64,000 nt of DNA from CALGDE01 sp964655355. GTDB taxonomy: Bacteria > Cyanobacteriota > Cyanobacteriia > CACIAM-69d. The notes under the pieces were generated by a model, which was not told the origin of the DNA, did not search any database, and saw only the letters and a list, made by a program, of their open reading frames with translations. Numbering within the stretch: position 1 is the stretch's first letter; each line of letters opens with the position of its first letter. The position numbers were made by a program, and so were the translations under genes. The stretch is from contig CAZZMD010000010.1 in NCBI GenBank assembly GCA_964655355.1, forward strand, positions 1-64,000, written 5' to 3'. Below are positions 9,131 through 19,134 of the stretch, piece after piece.

Positions 9131-10642
9131 ATGGCTAATGACTATCTGGAACGTATCCTGACGGCTCGTGTTTACGATGTTGCTCAAGAGTCTCCTTTGG
9201 ATTTGGCGCCTAAGCTTTCGGCGCAGTTGCATAATCGTTTGCTCCTGAAACGGGAGGATATGCAGCCGGTTTTTTCGTTTAAGTTGCGCGGGGCATATAA
9301 CAAAATGGCGTCTTTGCCGCCGGAGGTGTTGGCGCGGGGGGTGATTGCGGCGTCGGCGGGAAATCATGCTCAGGGGGTGGCTTTGGCGGCTCAGCGTCTC
9401 GGGACTCTGGCTACGATTGTGATGCCGGTGACGACGCCGGGGTTGAAGGTGGATGCGGTGCGGCGTCGGGGCGGGCAGGTGGTGTTGTTTGGCAATACCT
9501 ATGACGAGGCTTGTGCCCATGCTCGCCATCTGGAACAGGAGCAGGGGTTAACGTTTGTGCATCCCTTTGATGATCCGGATGTGATTGCGGGTCAGGGCAC
9601 CATTGGGATGGAAATTTTGCGGCAGTGGCAACAGCCCATCCATGCCATTTTTGTGGCGATCGGCGGGGGGGGGCTGATTTCTGGGATTGCGGCCTATATC
9701 AAACGGTTGCGTCCGGAGATCAAAATTATTGGGGTGGAGCCGGTGGATGCGGATGCGATGGCGCGATCGCTGGCGGCGGGGGAGCGGATAACCCTTGATC
9801 AGGTGGGATTGTTTGCTGATGGGGTGGCGGTGAGTCGGGTCGGGGAGGAGACGTTCCGCCTGTGTCAGGAGTACGTGGATGAAATTTTGTTGGTGAGCAC
9901 TGATGATACTTGTGCTGCCATTAAGGACGTGTTTGAGGATACTCGATCGATCGTAGAGCCGGCGGGGGCTTTGGCGATCGCGGGGGCGCGGTCCTATGTG
10001 GAGAAGACGGGGATTCGGGATGAAACCCTGGTGGCGATCGCCTGTGGGGCGAATATGAATTTCGACCGGCTGCAATTTGTGGCGGAGCGGGCGGGTTTAG
10101 GGGAACGGAAAGAGGCGATTTTTGCGGTTACGATTCCGGAAACGCCGGGTAGTTTACGGCGATTTTGCAACTGTATGGGCGATCGCAGTTTGACGGAATT
10201 TAACTATCGCATTGCTGATACTCAGACTGCCCATATTTTTGTTGGGGTTCGGATTGCTAATCGTGAGGATGGCGGGGTGGTTAAAACGGCGTTTGAAGGG
10301 GAAGGGTTTGAGGTATTAGACCTGACCGATGATGAACTATCCAAGGTGCATTTACGGCATATGGTGGGCGGGCGATCGCCGTTGGCGCAGGATGAATTGC
10401 TCTACCGATTTGAATTTCCGGAACGTCCTGGAGCTTTGATGGACTTTGTGGACGCCATGAGTCCCAACTGGAATATTAGTCTGTTCCACTATCGCAATAC
10501 TGGGGCAGACTATGGGCGCATTGTTGTGGGGATTCAGGTGCCAGAAACGGAAAAATCCCAATGGCAAGATTTTCTGGATACGTTAGGCTATCGCTATTGG
10601 GATGAAAACGAGAACCCTGCCTATAAACTCTTTCTGGCATAA
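9131..10642 (+). CDS. ilvA: Biosynthetic threonine ammonia-lyase (threonine deaminase)
   Basis: The 503-residue product has the full length of the long, regulated IlvA form. The catalytic PLP domain (about 10-320) has the Schiff-base lysine in FSFKLRGAYNKM (Lys51) and the phosphate-binding glycine loop GGGGLISG. Two ACT-like regulatory lobes follow (about 335-410 and 425-500), which bind isoleucine. The enzyme converts threonine to 2-oxobutanoate, the first step to isoleucine. Together with ilvH it gives two branched-chain amino-acid genes in this window, though they are not linked. It lies 90 bases after the TAXI gene with no visible terminator between. Confidence 0.97.
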   Translation: MANDYLERILTARVYDVAQESPLDLAPKLSAQLHNRLLLKREDMQPVFSFKLRGAYNKMASLPPEVLARGVIAASAGNHAQGVALAAQRLGTLATIVMPVTTPGLKVDAVRRRGGQVVLFGNTYDEACAHARHLEQEQGLTFVHPFDDPDVIAGQGTIGMEILRQWQQPIHAIFVAIGGGGLISGIAAYIKRLRPEIKIIGVEPVDADAMARSLAAGERITLDQVGLFADGVAVSRVGEETFRLCQEYVDEILLVSTDDTCAAIKDVFEDTRSIVEPAGALAIAGARSYVEKTGIRDETLVAIACGANMNFDRLQFVAERAGLGERKEAIFAVTIPETPGSLRRFCNCMGDRSLTEFNYRIADTQTAHIFVGVRIANREDGGVVKTAFEGEGFEVLDLTDDELSKVHLRHMVGGRSPLAQDELLYRFEFPERPGALMDFVDAMSPNWNISLFHYRNTGADYGRIVVGIQVPETEKSQWQDFLDTLGYRYWDENENPAYKLFLA

Positions 10643-10741
10643 CGGGGCTGGCATGACTACAGAAACAACCTGATTGTTTCTAGCGCGACTATACAATGGG
10701 CATGGCTATCAGCAAAGTCAATCATCGTGAATAATTGATAA

Positions 10742-11848
10742 ATGGAGAACCATCCTTCATCTTCTACTAAAATTGCATTCTTCATGCGCTCTTTATTCGG
10801 GGGAGGGGCTGAGCGAATGGCAGTTAATTTGGCGAATTCCTTTGTTGATTTAGGATATTCTGTCGATATGGTGCTCGCCCATTGGAGTGGTGCGTATATC
10901 AATAAGCTTGATCCGAATATACGGCGGTTTGATTTGGGCTGTAAGCAGCTTTGGCGATCGCCGCCTCGATTAATCCATTATCTTCGCGAGCACCAGCCCG
11001 ATGTTCTGATTTCGGCACTCCACTACCCTTGTGAAATTGCAATTGTGGCAAAGTACTTGTCCGGTGCTAAAACTCGGGTCATTGTTAGTGAACGAAATAC
11101 CCTGTCCGTCGAAGCGGCCCGACTTCCCCAATTGACTGCAAAGCTGACCCCCCTATCGAGTCGTCTTCTCTATCCCTTTGCTGATCAAATTACAGCGATT
11201 TCTAAAGGGGTTGCCGAGGATTTGGCTAAAACAGCCAAGATTTCTCCTAGTAAAATAGCAATGATCTATAATCCTGTTTTTGAGGCGAATTTCGATCCCA
11301 ACCCTATCAAAGCAGCGGATCATCCTTGGCTAAATGATCCCGATATTCCTGTTGTGCTTGGTATTGGTCGGTTGATGGAACAAAAGGATTTTAAGACCTT
11401 TTTAAAGGCTGCAAAGATTATCAGTCAGTCTCGATCGGTGCGGTTCTTGATTTTGGGGGAGGGGGAAAAACGACCCGATTTGGAACACTATATCCTGCGA
11501 AATAATCTAACGGAAACGGTCCAATTGGTGGGGTTTGTTGATGAACCTTTCCGGTACCTTAAAGCTGCGTCTGCATTTGTCCTGTCTTCGCAATGGGAAG
11601 GCTTTGGTAATGTTTTGGTGGAAGCGATGATCATGGGAGTTCCCGTAATTTCAACGGATTGTCCCCATGGTCCCCGTGAAATTTTGAATGGTGGGGAGTT
11701 TGGGCATCTGGTGCCGGTGGAAGATTCACCGGCGATCGCTCGGGCGATTTTTCAGGTGTTGGATGGCGATCGCCGTTTACCGACTCGAGAATGGCTGTCC
11801 CAATTTACACAAGAGCACGTCGTGTCAAAGTATTTAAGTTTGCTGTAA
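10742..11848 (+). CDS. Glycosyltransferase, GT4 family
   Basis: A 368-residue GT-B fold protein. The N-terminal motif LFGGGAERMAVNLANSF and the C-terminal donor-binding half (GIGRLMEQKDFKTFLKAA, then SSQWEGFGNVLVEAMIMGVP and the conserved STDCPHGPREIL) place it among GT4 enzymes acting on cell-surface polysaccharides. The EGFGNVLVEA motif is typical of GalNAc/hexosyltransferases of this branch. Sugar and acceptor are unknown. The coding sequence is somewhat more AT-rich than its neighbours. It starts 99 bases after ilvA and is convergent with rca. No other polysaccharide gene is adjacent. Confidence 0.88.
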   Translation: MENHPSSSTKIAFFMRSLFGGGAERMAVNLANSFVDLGYSVDMVLAHWSGAYINKLDPNIRRFDLGCKQLWRSPPRLIHYLREHQPDVLISALHYPCEIAIVAKYLSGAKTRVIVSERNTLSVEAARLPQLTAKLTPLSSRLLYPFADQITAISKGVAEDLAKTAKISPSKIAMIYNPVFEANFDPNPIKAADHPWLNDPDIPVVLGIGRLMEQKDFKTFLKAAKIISQSRSVRFLILGEGEKRPDLEHYILRNNLTETVQLVGFVDEPFRYLKAASAFVLSSQWEGFGNVLVEAMIMGVPVISTDCPHGPREILNGGEFGHLVPVEDSPAIARAIFQVLDGDRRLPTREWLSQFTQEHVVSKYLSLL

Positions 11849-11886
11849 GGGACTCAGTGTTTTTAGCTATTGATCAGTGCTTTTGG

Positions 11887-13206
11887 TTATTGGTTGGTGG
11901 ACGGGCGTTGGATGATTTGTTCCCGAATCCGTCGACGTTGCTGCGCATCGATCGCCACCAACCGAACAAACTCCCGAGAATGCTGCTCTAACGCGGATGC
12001 AACCAAGGCGATCGCCTTCCCTTCCGCGCCGCTGCCCGGATCAACCGTGCCCAAACATTCCCAATGATTAGCCCGGAATCGACGGGGGCTGGCATACTCA
12101 ACCCCTAACCGGAGCCCCCCATTAATAATCCCCTGGACCTCCGTATGTAGCGCCATCTCTAAAGTCGGAGTCGCCGACGGAGCCGTTGATGGAGCCGTCG
12201 ACGGAATGATCGGCATGCTGATTTGAGGATTGGACGGGGATTCCGTCGCATAGGGGCGCGATCGCCCGTTGCCATTCTTCGGTGCAGCATTACTGGGGGA
12301 ATCATCCGCCCGATATTTGTTGTAATCCTCCACCAGGTGTAAGGCTTGAATTTTGTCCTGTTCTGCTTCCAATTCTTCCCCAAAGGCGATCGCATCGGAC
12401 AGGGTTAGGGGGGGCAAAGTGGGGGAGGGTAAGGCGGAGCTGCTGGTGCTTTTTCCCTGGGCTTTGGCTAACCGAGGGGACAGGTTGTCTAGTCCGATTT
12501 CCAACATCCATTGTTCGACCCAATGGTCATAGGCGCGGGATTTAATGGCGCCAAAAAAGTCCACGGACTGATGGGAAAATCGATCTAATAATTGCCCCAC
12601 GTCGCCCTTGGCTAAGCCCACATCGCCAAACACCTGTACCAAGGTCTCTAATCGCTCGTCCCGCGTGGGCTCCCAATAAAACTTGCTCATGCGCCCATCC
12701 CGCAACAGCGGCGCATAGAGCGTTCCAAAATCATTGCCCGTCACGATGATGGGAATCCGCTGGACGGGCTCGCTGTCATAGCTGCCCGGTAGCTGAACAT
12801 TGGTGGGATTGTCCGCAATGTTCATTAAGGTGGCGTTCACAAGCTGGGTATTCACAGTGTATTGGGTCAGGCGATCAAAGCGTCCTGCGCCCGCATCCAG
12901 GTCATTGATAAGTAAAACCGCCATTTTGCCGCGGACTTTGACCAGTTCTGAGGCTTCTCGATAGCGTAGCCGGAGCAGTCGGGCCGGGTCGCCGGCGTCG
13001 GGGCTTTCCAGTTCTCCCCCGGACATATGGACGACGTTGACGCCCATGCGCTCGAAGACGAGGTTGCATTGGAAGGTTTTGCCTTCTCCCTTTTTGCCGT
13101 GGATGCCGAGGATGAGGGGGACTGGTACGTGGGTTAGCCCGAGGTAGTTTTTGGTGAGGTGCAGGGCTACTTTGTTAACGAATCGGGGGGAAACGTAGTA
13201 TTTCAT
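11887..13206 (-). CDS. rca: Ribulose bisphosphate carboxylase/oxygenase activase with SSUL domain
   Basis: I place the start at the ATG at 13206 (MKYYVSPRFVNKVALHLTKN), which matches cyanobacterial activases, although the frame is open further upstream. The 439-residue product has an AAA+ core with Walker A GIHGKKGEGKT and Walker B AVLLINDLDAG. A Ser/Pro-rich linker (about 265-350) follows, then a C-terminal Rubisco small-subunit-like (SSUL) domain (about 351-439, with GLRLGVEYASPRRFRANHW). The enzyme remodels inhibited Rubisco. The SSUL domain is known from CcmM and cyanobacterial activases to recruit the protein to Rubisco in carboxysomes. No rbcLS or ccm gene is nearby. It is convergent with the glycosyltransferase. 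Confidence 0.95.
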   Translation of the reverse strand: MKYYVSPRFVNKVALHLTKNYLGLTHVPVPLILGIHGKKGEGKTFQCNLVFERMGVNVVHMSGGELESPDAGDPARLLRLRYREASELVKVRGKMAVLLINDLDAGAGRFDRLTQYTVNTQLVNATLMNIADNPTNVQLPGSYDSEPVQRIPIIVTGNDFGTLYAPLLRDGRMSKFYWEPTRDERLETLVQVFGDVGLAKGDVGQLLDRFSHQSVDFFGAIKSRAYDHWVEQWMLEIGLDNLSPRLAKAQGKSTSSSALPSPTLPPLTLSDAIAFGEELEAEQDKIQALHLVEDYNKYRADDSPSNAAPKNGNGRSRPYATESPSNPQISMPIIPSTAPSTAPSATPTLEMALHTEVQGIINGGLRLGVEYASPRRFRANHWECLGTVDPGSGAEGKAIALVASALEQHSREFVRLVAIDAQQRRRIREQIIQRPSTNQ

Positions 13207-13773
13207 GAACCTCGAGGGCGGTTTGGGCGTCAGGGAGGGGAGAGAGAGACACGGGGCGATCGCGCCAATTGCTCGACTTGCACAATCACCCAGGCTGGGG
13301 GGAACCCAACGGTTATTGTCGAGCAAGATGCTCTTTGTGGCTAGGGGCTGGGACGGTGGACGGGGTAGGTCGTGGCGGTCGCAGTAGGGGGGGGCGGGCG
13401 GGGGAAGCCGTGGCTTGGGGGGCAGGCCACTAGGGGGTAAAACCTTGTTGTTGAAAGTGAGGGGGTGGTTTAGCTTGGTGGGCGGCGCTCCGGATTAGGA
13501 TCCTCCCCTTCTATGGGGGGACGAGAGAGCTATGGGCGCCAAATTTGATCGGGGTGTAGGGGTGCGCTCCACAGGTGACGGACGGATGGCGATCACGACA
13601 ATGGGAAGATCGGCAAACCGTATAATTTGGATTGAATTTTTAATAAACTTTGATACTCAAAGGCACGTCTAAATACGCAGGTGGCAATCCAGAAGGGTAG
13701 GTTGGGGATCCTACGACTGAGTCTGGTATGGCTTTTGGTAGTGGCATCGGCGTGCCGTACATGGTTAGTAACA
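13207..13773. other. Divergent intergenic region between rca and the STAND gene
   Basis: About 570 bases. The rca-proximal two thirds are G/C-rich with G-runs, and the last 160 bases are AT-rich. I see no ORF with convincing coding character apart from possible N-terminal extensions of the two flanking genes. It must hold both promoters; one good promoter candidate is listed separately. Confidence 0.6.
13598..13626 (+). promoter_or_regulatory. Candidate sigma70-type promoter of the STAND gene
   Basis: A perfect -10 hexamer TATAAT lies at 13621-13626. A weak -35 region (ACAATG, 13598-13603) lies 17 bases upstream. The predicted transcript would begin near 13633, before both possible start codons (GTG 13681 and ATG 13774). 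Confidence 0.45.
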
Positions 13774-16700
13774 ATGGCAGAGAGTGATAAAAGTCGGCGT
13801 ATCTTGGATGACTCTGCCGCAGTGGATTCTATTCCCCGATCGCAACAGGTGCTGCAGCGGGCGATCGCCCTGTCTGAGGGGCAGTTTTCTTTGGTGCTGA
13901 TGCGGTGTAATTATGCGCCGATGGAGCAGGAATGGATTGATCGGCTGCCCTTGGATGAGGCCCCTTGGCGGGGACTCCATTGGGTGCATGTGTTGCCGGA
14001 TCTGCCGGATTTATTGCCGCCTTTGGAGGCGATGGCGTCGGTGGGTCAGCCGACGGCGCTGATGGTGGTGGGGTTGAACCAGGTGCGGGATCTGGAGTCG
14101 GTGTTGGGGGTGGCGAATCAGTTGCGCGATCGCTTTAAGGGGCTGCCTTGTCCGGTGGTGATGTGGTTGTCGGATTCGACGCTGGAGCAGTTTGCGCGAT
14201 CGGCGCCGGATTTGAAGAGTTGGGCGGCGACGCCGATTGCGGTGGAGGTGTCTACGGAGCAGTTGGTGACGTTTTTGCGGGGGCGGACGGAGGCGTTTTT
14301 CCGGCGGGCGTTGGGGGTGTCGGGAATTTATAGTCTGGATTTGTCCATTGGGGCGACGATGGCGTCGCCGGGGCTGGGGCGTGGGTTGCGGGCGGCGGAG
14401 CAGGAGCTGGTGGCGCGGGGGGGAGCGTGTTCGCCGGCGTTGCGGGCGGCGTTGGCGTTTGGGTTGGGGGTTGAGGCCTATGGTGAGGGGGCGATCGCTA
14501 AGGCTCGGGAATTATTTGAGGAGAGTTTGGCCTTTTGGGCGCAGCAGTTGCCGGCGGAGCCCTCGGCGGTGAGTCGCTATTGCGTCACGTTGTTTTGGCT
14601 GAGTCGGTGCTGTTGTTGGGGGGAGGCGGAGCAGCGGGCGATGGCGCGATCGCTGGATGCCTTGGAGCCTTGGGAGGATCGAAACCCAACACCGAATCAA
14701 ACGCCGAACCAAACGCCGACGGCCCGGGAGGGGTGGCAGCGGGCGGCGATGGTGTTGCGGGAGGGGATTGCTTTGGCGGAGCCCTACGATCACGAGGGGT
14801 GGGTGGATCGGTGTTTGGTGGGCCCCTTGGGGGAGTGTTTGATGATGCTCCAGGGGTGGACGGAGTTGGCGGATTTGGCCGAGGGGGCGATGGAGCGGCA
14901 CCGGAAGCGGAAGTGGGGTTTGGAGGTGGCGCGGGATTATCGGTTGTTGGGGGAGGTGGCCCTGGCGCGATCGCAGTGGCTACGGGCGGAGGCGTCGTTT
15001 AAGCAGGCGTTGGGCTGTTTGACTCGGACCCTGTTTGGGGAGAAAAGTTCGCCGTTTCCCCTCTGGCCGGATTCGGGTGATCAGAGTATTCGAGTGGGCA
15101 ATTGGTTGTTGCCGTCGGAGGTGGCGGTGCGACGGGGGATCTATTTGTGGCGGTTGGCGGTGGCCCAGTGGCGATCGCGTCAGGGGAATGTGGCGATTGA
15201 GTCTTTGGCGTGGGCGCGGCGGTTGTTGGATGGTCATCCTGGGAGTGATGGTCCGTTGTTGGCGGTGCTGACGCTGTTGCAACAGGTGTATTTTGCGCAG
15301 CATCATTATTTGTGGGCATTCCAGACGAAGCAGGAGTTACGGCTGGCCCAGCATCGGTTTGGTCGGTTGGCGTTTGTGGGGCCGTCCCAGTTACAGCCGA
15401 CGTGGGGGGAGCCGGTGGGGCAGGATGAGCCGCCGCCCATGCCGACGGGGATGGCGCCGGAGCTTCAGGCGTCGGGGCGATCGCGGGATGTGGTGAATTT
15501 GGTGCAGCGGTTGGGGCGGACGGATCAGCCTTTGACGGTGCTCCATGGGCGATCGGGGGTGGGGAAAAGTTCGATTCTGCGGGCGGGGCTGGTGCCGGAG
15601 TTACAGCGACAGACCGTGGGCGATCGCCAGGCGTTGCCGGTGATTGTGGATCATTATACGGATTGGGTGATGGCCCTGGCGACGGCGTTGGGGGTGGCGA
15701 CGCCTTGGGAACCGATGGTGCCTAAAACGAGGACGGGGACGCCGCCGACGGGGCCTTTGGGGGCTGCGATGGGGGGGGAGGTTCGTCCGCCTTTTCGTTC
15801 ACCCCAGTCGCCTTTTAATTCGTCTAGCTTTAATCCGTCGAATTTTAGTCCGTCGAGTTTCGCGTCAACTTTCAACCCGTCGAAGTTGGTGGCGGAGGCG
15901 GCGTCTTTGGCGGTGACCCGGATGCGGGGGTCGGTGGGGGCGATCGTGCCGATGGCGGGGTTGATGGAGCGGTTACAGCAGTGGGATAGTTTGCCGTTGC
16001 CGGAGATGGAGCCGCCCCAGGGGTTTGATTCGGTGTCGATGTTTGGGTTTAATGCCCCGTTGGCTCAGATGTTGTTGGATCAGGTGATTGAACGCCTCCG
16101 ACACAATGGGGAGCGGCAGTCCCTAACGGTGCTGATTTTTGATCAGTTTGAGGAGTTTTTCCTCACTTGGACGCGGCCGGAGGATCGGCGGCAGTGTTTT
16201 GAGTTTTTGCGGGATTGTTTGAATCTGCCCTACGTCAAGTTGATTTTTTCGATCCGGGAAGATTATTTGCATTTTTTGCTGGATTGGGAGCGATCGCTGG
16301 CGTTGGAGGCGGTGGATAACAATGTGTTGGATCGTCAGGTGCGCTATGGCATTGGGGATTTTTCCCCCGAGGATGCGATCGCGACGGTGAATGGGCTGAT
16401 GGCGCGATCGCAGTTTGCGTTGGAGCCGGAGCTGATTCGGGTGTTGGTGCAGGATTTGGCGGCGGAGTCGGGGCGGGTGAATCCCATTGAGTTGCAGGTG
16501 GTGGGGGCGCAGCTTCAGACCGATGGGGTGACGACGTTGGCGGCCTATAGCCGGGAGTATGGGTCGAAAAATCAGGTGGTGGAACGGTATCTGCGCACTA
16601 CGATTCGGGATTGTGGCCCCCGGGGGGAGGCGATCGCTTGGCAGGTGTTGTTTTTACTGACGGCAGAAAATGGGACGCGCCCATTGAAAAATCGCTCTGA

Positions 16701-19134
16701 GCTGGAAATTGAGGTGGGGGCGGCCGGTGAGGCGTTGGATACGGTGCTTCAGATTCTGGAGGGGGCGGGGCTGATTACGGTGTTCCGCGATCGGGCGAGC
16801 TGGCTGTATCAGTTGGTGCATGATTATCTCACCTCCTATATTCGTCAGCGGCGGCAGGCGACGGAACAGGCCCGCTTTCGGTTGACCCAATCCCAGTTGA
16901 ATCGGGTGTTGAAACGGCGGGTGCGGGAGTTGTATGGGGCGGGGACGGTGCTGACAATGTTGCTGATTTCGTCCCTGGGCCTGGCGCTGTATGGGGCGGC
17001 GGGGAAGACGGAGGCGCAAATTCAGGCGATGGCGGCGAATGCGGATTTTCTGTTGGGCAATAGTAATCAGCCTTTTGAGGCGTTAGATCGCTCGCTGGAG
17101 GCTTGGCAAACGTTGCAGGACCGGCGATGGTCCCTGTGGGGGAATAGGACGGGGCGGGCCCGCAGTGAGTTGCAGTTGGCGACGACGTTGGGGCAAACCT
17201 TGGTCCAGTTGCGGGAGTTTAATCGTCTGGAGAGTCATACCGATATTGTTTGGTCGGTGGCCCATAGCCCGACGGGGGAGGTGTTTGCGTCTTCCAGTAC
17301 CGATGGTACGGTCCGGCTGTGGCAGACCAATGGGCAGCCGGTGTTGATGGCTAATGGTGAACCGTGGGTCTGGCAACAGGAGTCGAGTGCCAATAGTGTG
17401 GCGTTTCATCCCTCGGGGGAGGTGATGGCGATCGCCGGTGGATCGGGGATGTCGGTGGTGCATTTGGTGGATCTCCAGGGGGAGGCGATCGCCACCTTGG
17501 AGGGGCATTCGGAGGCGATTTTTGGGGTGACCTATAGCGGCGATGGGGAATGGATTGCGACGGCGAGTGCTGATAATACGGTGCGGTTATGGACGGCGGC
17601 GGGGGAGTTTGTTCGGGAAATTCGCGGCCATACCGATGCGGTGGAGGGGGTGGTGTTTAGCCCCGATAGCCAGACCTTGGCGACGGCGAGTGATGATAAG
17701 ACGGTGCGGCTTTGGTCCCTGACGGGCCAGGAGTTGAGGCGGTTGGAAGGGCATACGAAGCTGGTGTTTAGTTTGGACTTTAGTCCCGATGGGCAGCAGT
17801 TGGCCAGTGCGAGCTATGACAGCACGATTAAGCTGTGGTCCCTGGGGGCGGGAGGGGCGGCTTCGGCTAAGCCGGTGACGTTGACGGGCCATGGCGATCG
17901 CGTGTTTGCGGTGAAGTTTAGTCCCGATGGGCAGCAGTTGGCGAGCGCTAGCGAGGATAAGACCATTCGGATTTGGTCTCGCACTGGGGAGCCGTTGCAA
18001 ACTTTGATGGGCCATACGGATCGGGTGACCAACCTGTCCTTTAGTCCCGGTGGTCAGTGGCTGGTGAGCGCGAGCTATGACACGACGGTGCGGCTATGGC
18101 AGTTGCAGGGACCGATCGCGAATCGGCAGGGCCATGGCGATCGCATTTATGGGATGGCGATGAGTCCCGATGGGGCCAATATTGTGACCGGGGCGGTGGA
18201 TGGAGAAATTAAGCTGCTACATCAGAGCGGTACCCTGAATCGGGTCCTGAGTCCGGCGGGGAATCCTCGCACCGAACGGATCCATGATGTGGTGTTCCAT
18301 CCGTCGGGGGCGTTTGTGGCGGTGGTGGGCCAGGATAGTGGGGTGCAGCTCTGGAATCTGGAGGGCGATCGCTTTCGGACCTTTGGCCGGCGCTTTTTGG
18401 ATGGGGAAACGATCGCGTCCACGAGTGTTGCTTTTGATCCCAGTGGCGATCAGTTGGCGATCGCCTATGACGATGGGGAAATTCATTTATGGACGATCCA
18501 GGGCACCCGGTTTGCTCAGTTGAATTTGCCGCCGGTGGAGTCTGCGGATGGGCCGGGGGGGGGCGATCGTCGGATCAATCGGGTGCAATTTAGCCCTGAT
18601 GGTCAGCATATTGCGGCGGGGGGGAGCGATCATGACCTGTATTTGTGGGATGGGCAGGGCAATTTCCTACGGCGTTTTGTGGGCCATACCAATTACATTT
18701 CCGATGTGGCGTTCAGCCCTGATGGTCAACTGCTGGCGTCCGCTGGGGGGGATAAAGTGGCTTATCTGTGGACCTTGGAAGGGGAAATACTTCGTGGAAT
18801 GCGCCATATCGATGCGGTTACCCGGATTCAGTTCCATCCCTCGGGCGAATTTTTGGTGTCTGGCTCCTGGGATGGGCTGGTCACGCTGTGGGATCGTAAT
18901 GGTGGACAAATTAAGCAGATCAAGGATCATGCCGATGGCATTGGCAGTGTCCAGTTCAGTCCGGATGGGGAGTGGTTGAATTCGGCGGGCTATGACGAGG
19001 TAGCGATCTTCCGTCACCTGGATTTGGCGGAGCTGGTGGATCGCGGTTGCTTCTGGCTTAAGGAATATGTGGAAGCGCGGGGGGCAAAAGTCGACCACCT
19101 CAATCGGGTGTGCGATCGCGATCAGCCCCGGTAG
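13774..19134 (+). CDS. STAND-class NTPase with 14 WD40 repeats
   Basis: About 1786 residues from the ATG at 13774; an in-frame GTG at 13681 would add 31 hydrophobic residues. Order: a unique N-terminal domain (about 1-190); helical repeat-like region (200-570); nSTAND-type NTPase with Walker A GRSGVGKSS (near 593) and Walker B VLIFDQFEEFF (near 788); a membrane-like helix (about 1055-1076); then 14 WD40 units (about 1150-1755), enough for two seven-bladed propellers. A Ser/Phe/Asn/Pro-rich insertion lies between the Walker motifs. STAND proteins are ligand-triggered switches in signalling, programmed death or defence. The trigger and output here are unknown. No effector nuclease or protease domain is recognisable. 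It stands alone. Confidence 0.85.
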   Translation: MAESDKSRRILDDSAAVDSIPRSQQVLQRAIALSEGQFSLVLMRCNYAPMEQEWIDRLPLDEAPWRGLHWVHVLPDLPDLLPPLEAMASVGQPTALMVVGLNQVRDLESVLGVANQLRDRFKGLPCPVVMWLSDSTLEQFARSAPDLKSWAATPIAVEVSTEQLVTFLRGRTEAFFRRALGVSGIYSLDLSIGATMASPGLGRGLRAAEQELVARGGACSPALRAALAFGLGVEAYGEGAIAKARELFEESLAFWAQQLPAEPSAVSRYCVTLFWLSRCCCWGEAEQRAMARSLDALEPWEDRNPTPNQTPNQTPTAREGWQRAAMVLREGIALAEPYDHEGWVDRCLVGPLGECLMMLQGWTELADLAEGAMERHRKRKWGLEVARDYRLLGEVALARSQWLRAEASFKQALGCLTRTLFGEKSSPFPLWPDSGDQSIRVGNWLLPSEVAVRRGIYLWRLAVAQWRSRQGNVAIESLAWARRLLDGHPGSDGPLLAVLTLLQQVYFAQHHYLWAFQTKQELRLAQHRFGRLAFVGPSQLQPTWGEPVGQDEPPPMPTGMAPELQASGRSRDVVNLVQRLGRTDQPLTVLHGRSGVGKSSILRAGLVPELQRQTVGDRQALPVIVDHYTDWVMALATALGVATPWEPMVPKTRTGTPPTGPLGAAMGGEVRPPFRSPQSPFNSSSFNPSNFSPSSFASTFNPSKLVAEAASLAVTRMRGSVGAIVPMAGLMERLQQWDSLPLPEMEPPQGFDSVSMFGFNAPLAQMLLDQVIERLRHNGERQSLTVLIFDQFEEFFLTWTRPEDRRQCFEFLRDCLNLPYVKLIFSIREDYLHFLLDWERSLALEAVDNNVLDRQVRYGIGDFSPEDAIATVNGLMARSQFALEPELIRVLVQDLAAESGRVNPIELQVVGAQLQTDGVTTLAAYSREYGSKNQVVERYLRTTIRDCGPRGEAIAWQVLFLLTAENGTRPLKNRSELEIEVGAAGEALDTVLQILEGAGLITVFRDRASWLYQLVHDYLTSYIRQRRQATEQARFRLTQSQLNRVLKRRVRELYGAGTVLTMLLISSLGLALYGAAGKTEAQIQAMAANADFLLGNSNQPFEALDRSLEAWQTLQDRRWSLWGNRTGRARSELQLATTLGQTLVQLREFNRLESHTDIVWSVAHSPTGEVFASSSTDGTVRLWQTNGQPVLMANGEPWVWQQESSANSVAFHPSGEVMAIAGGSGMSVVHLVDLQGEAIATLEGHSEAIFGVTYSGDGEWIATASADNTVRLWTAAGEFVREIRGHTDAVEGVVFSPDSQTLATASDDKTVRLWSLTGQELRRLEGHTKLVFSLDFSPDGQQLASASYDSTIKLWSLGAGGAASAKPVTLTGHGDRVFAVKFSPDGQQLASASEDKTIRIWSRTGEPLQTLMGHTDRVTNLSFSPGGQWLVSASYDTTVRLWQLQGPIANRQGHGDRIYGMAMSPDGANIVTGAVDGEIKLLHQSGTLNRVLSPAGNPRTERIHDVVFHPSGAFVAVVGQDSGVQLWNLEGDRFRTFGRRFLDGETIASTSVAFDPSGDQLAIAYDDGEIHLWTIQGTRFAQLNLPPVESADGPGGGDRRINRVQFSPDGQHIAAGGSDHDLYLWDGQGNFLRRFVGHTNYISDVAFSPDGQLLASAGGDKVAYLWTLEGEILRGMRHIDAVTRIQFHPSGEFLVSGSWDGLVTLWDRNGGQIKQIKDHADGIGSVQFSPDGEWLNSAGYDEVAIFRHLDLAELVDRGCFWLKEYVEARGAKVDHLNRVCDRDQPR

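Noticed and set aside
13207..13326. 40-residue N-terminal extension of Rubisco activase
   Set aside because: The ATG at 13206 matches the family start, and the extension has low-quality Pro/Ser-rich sequence.
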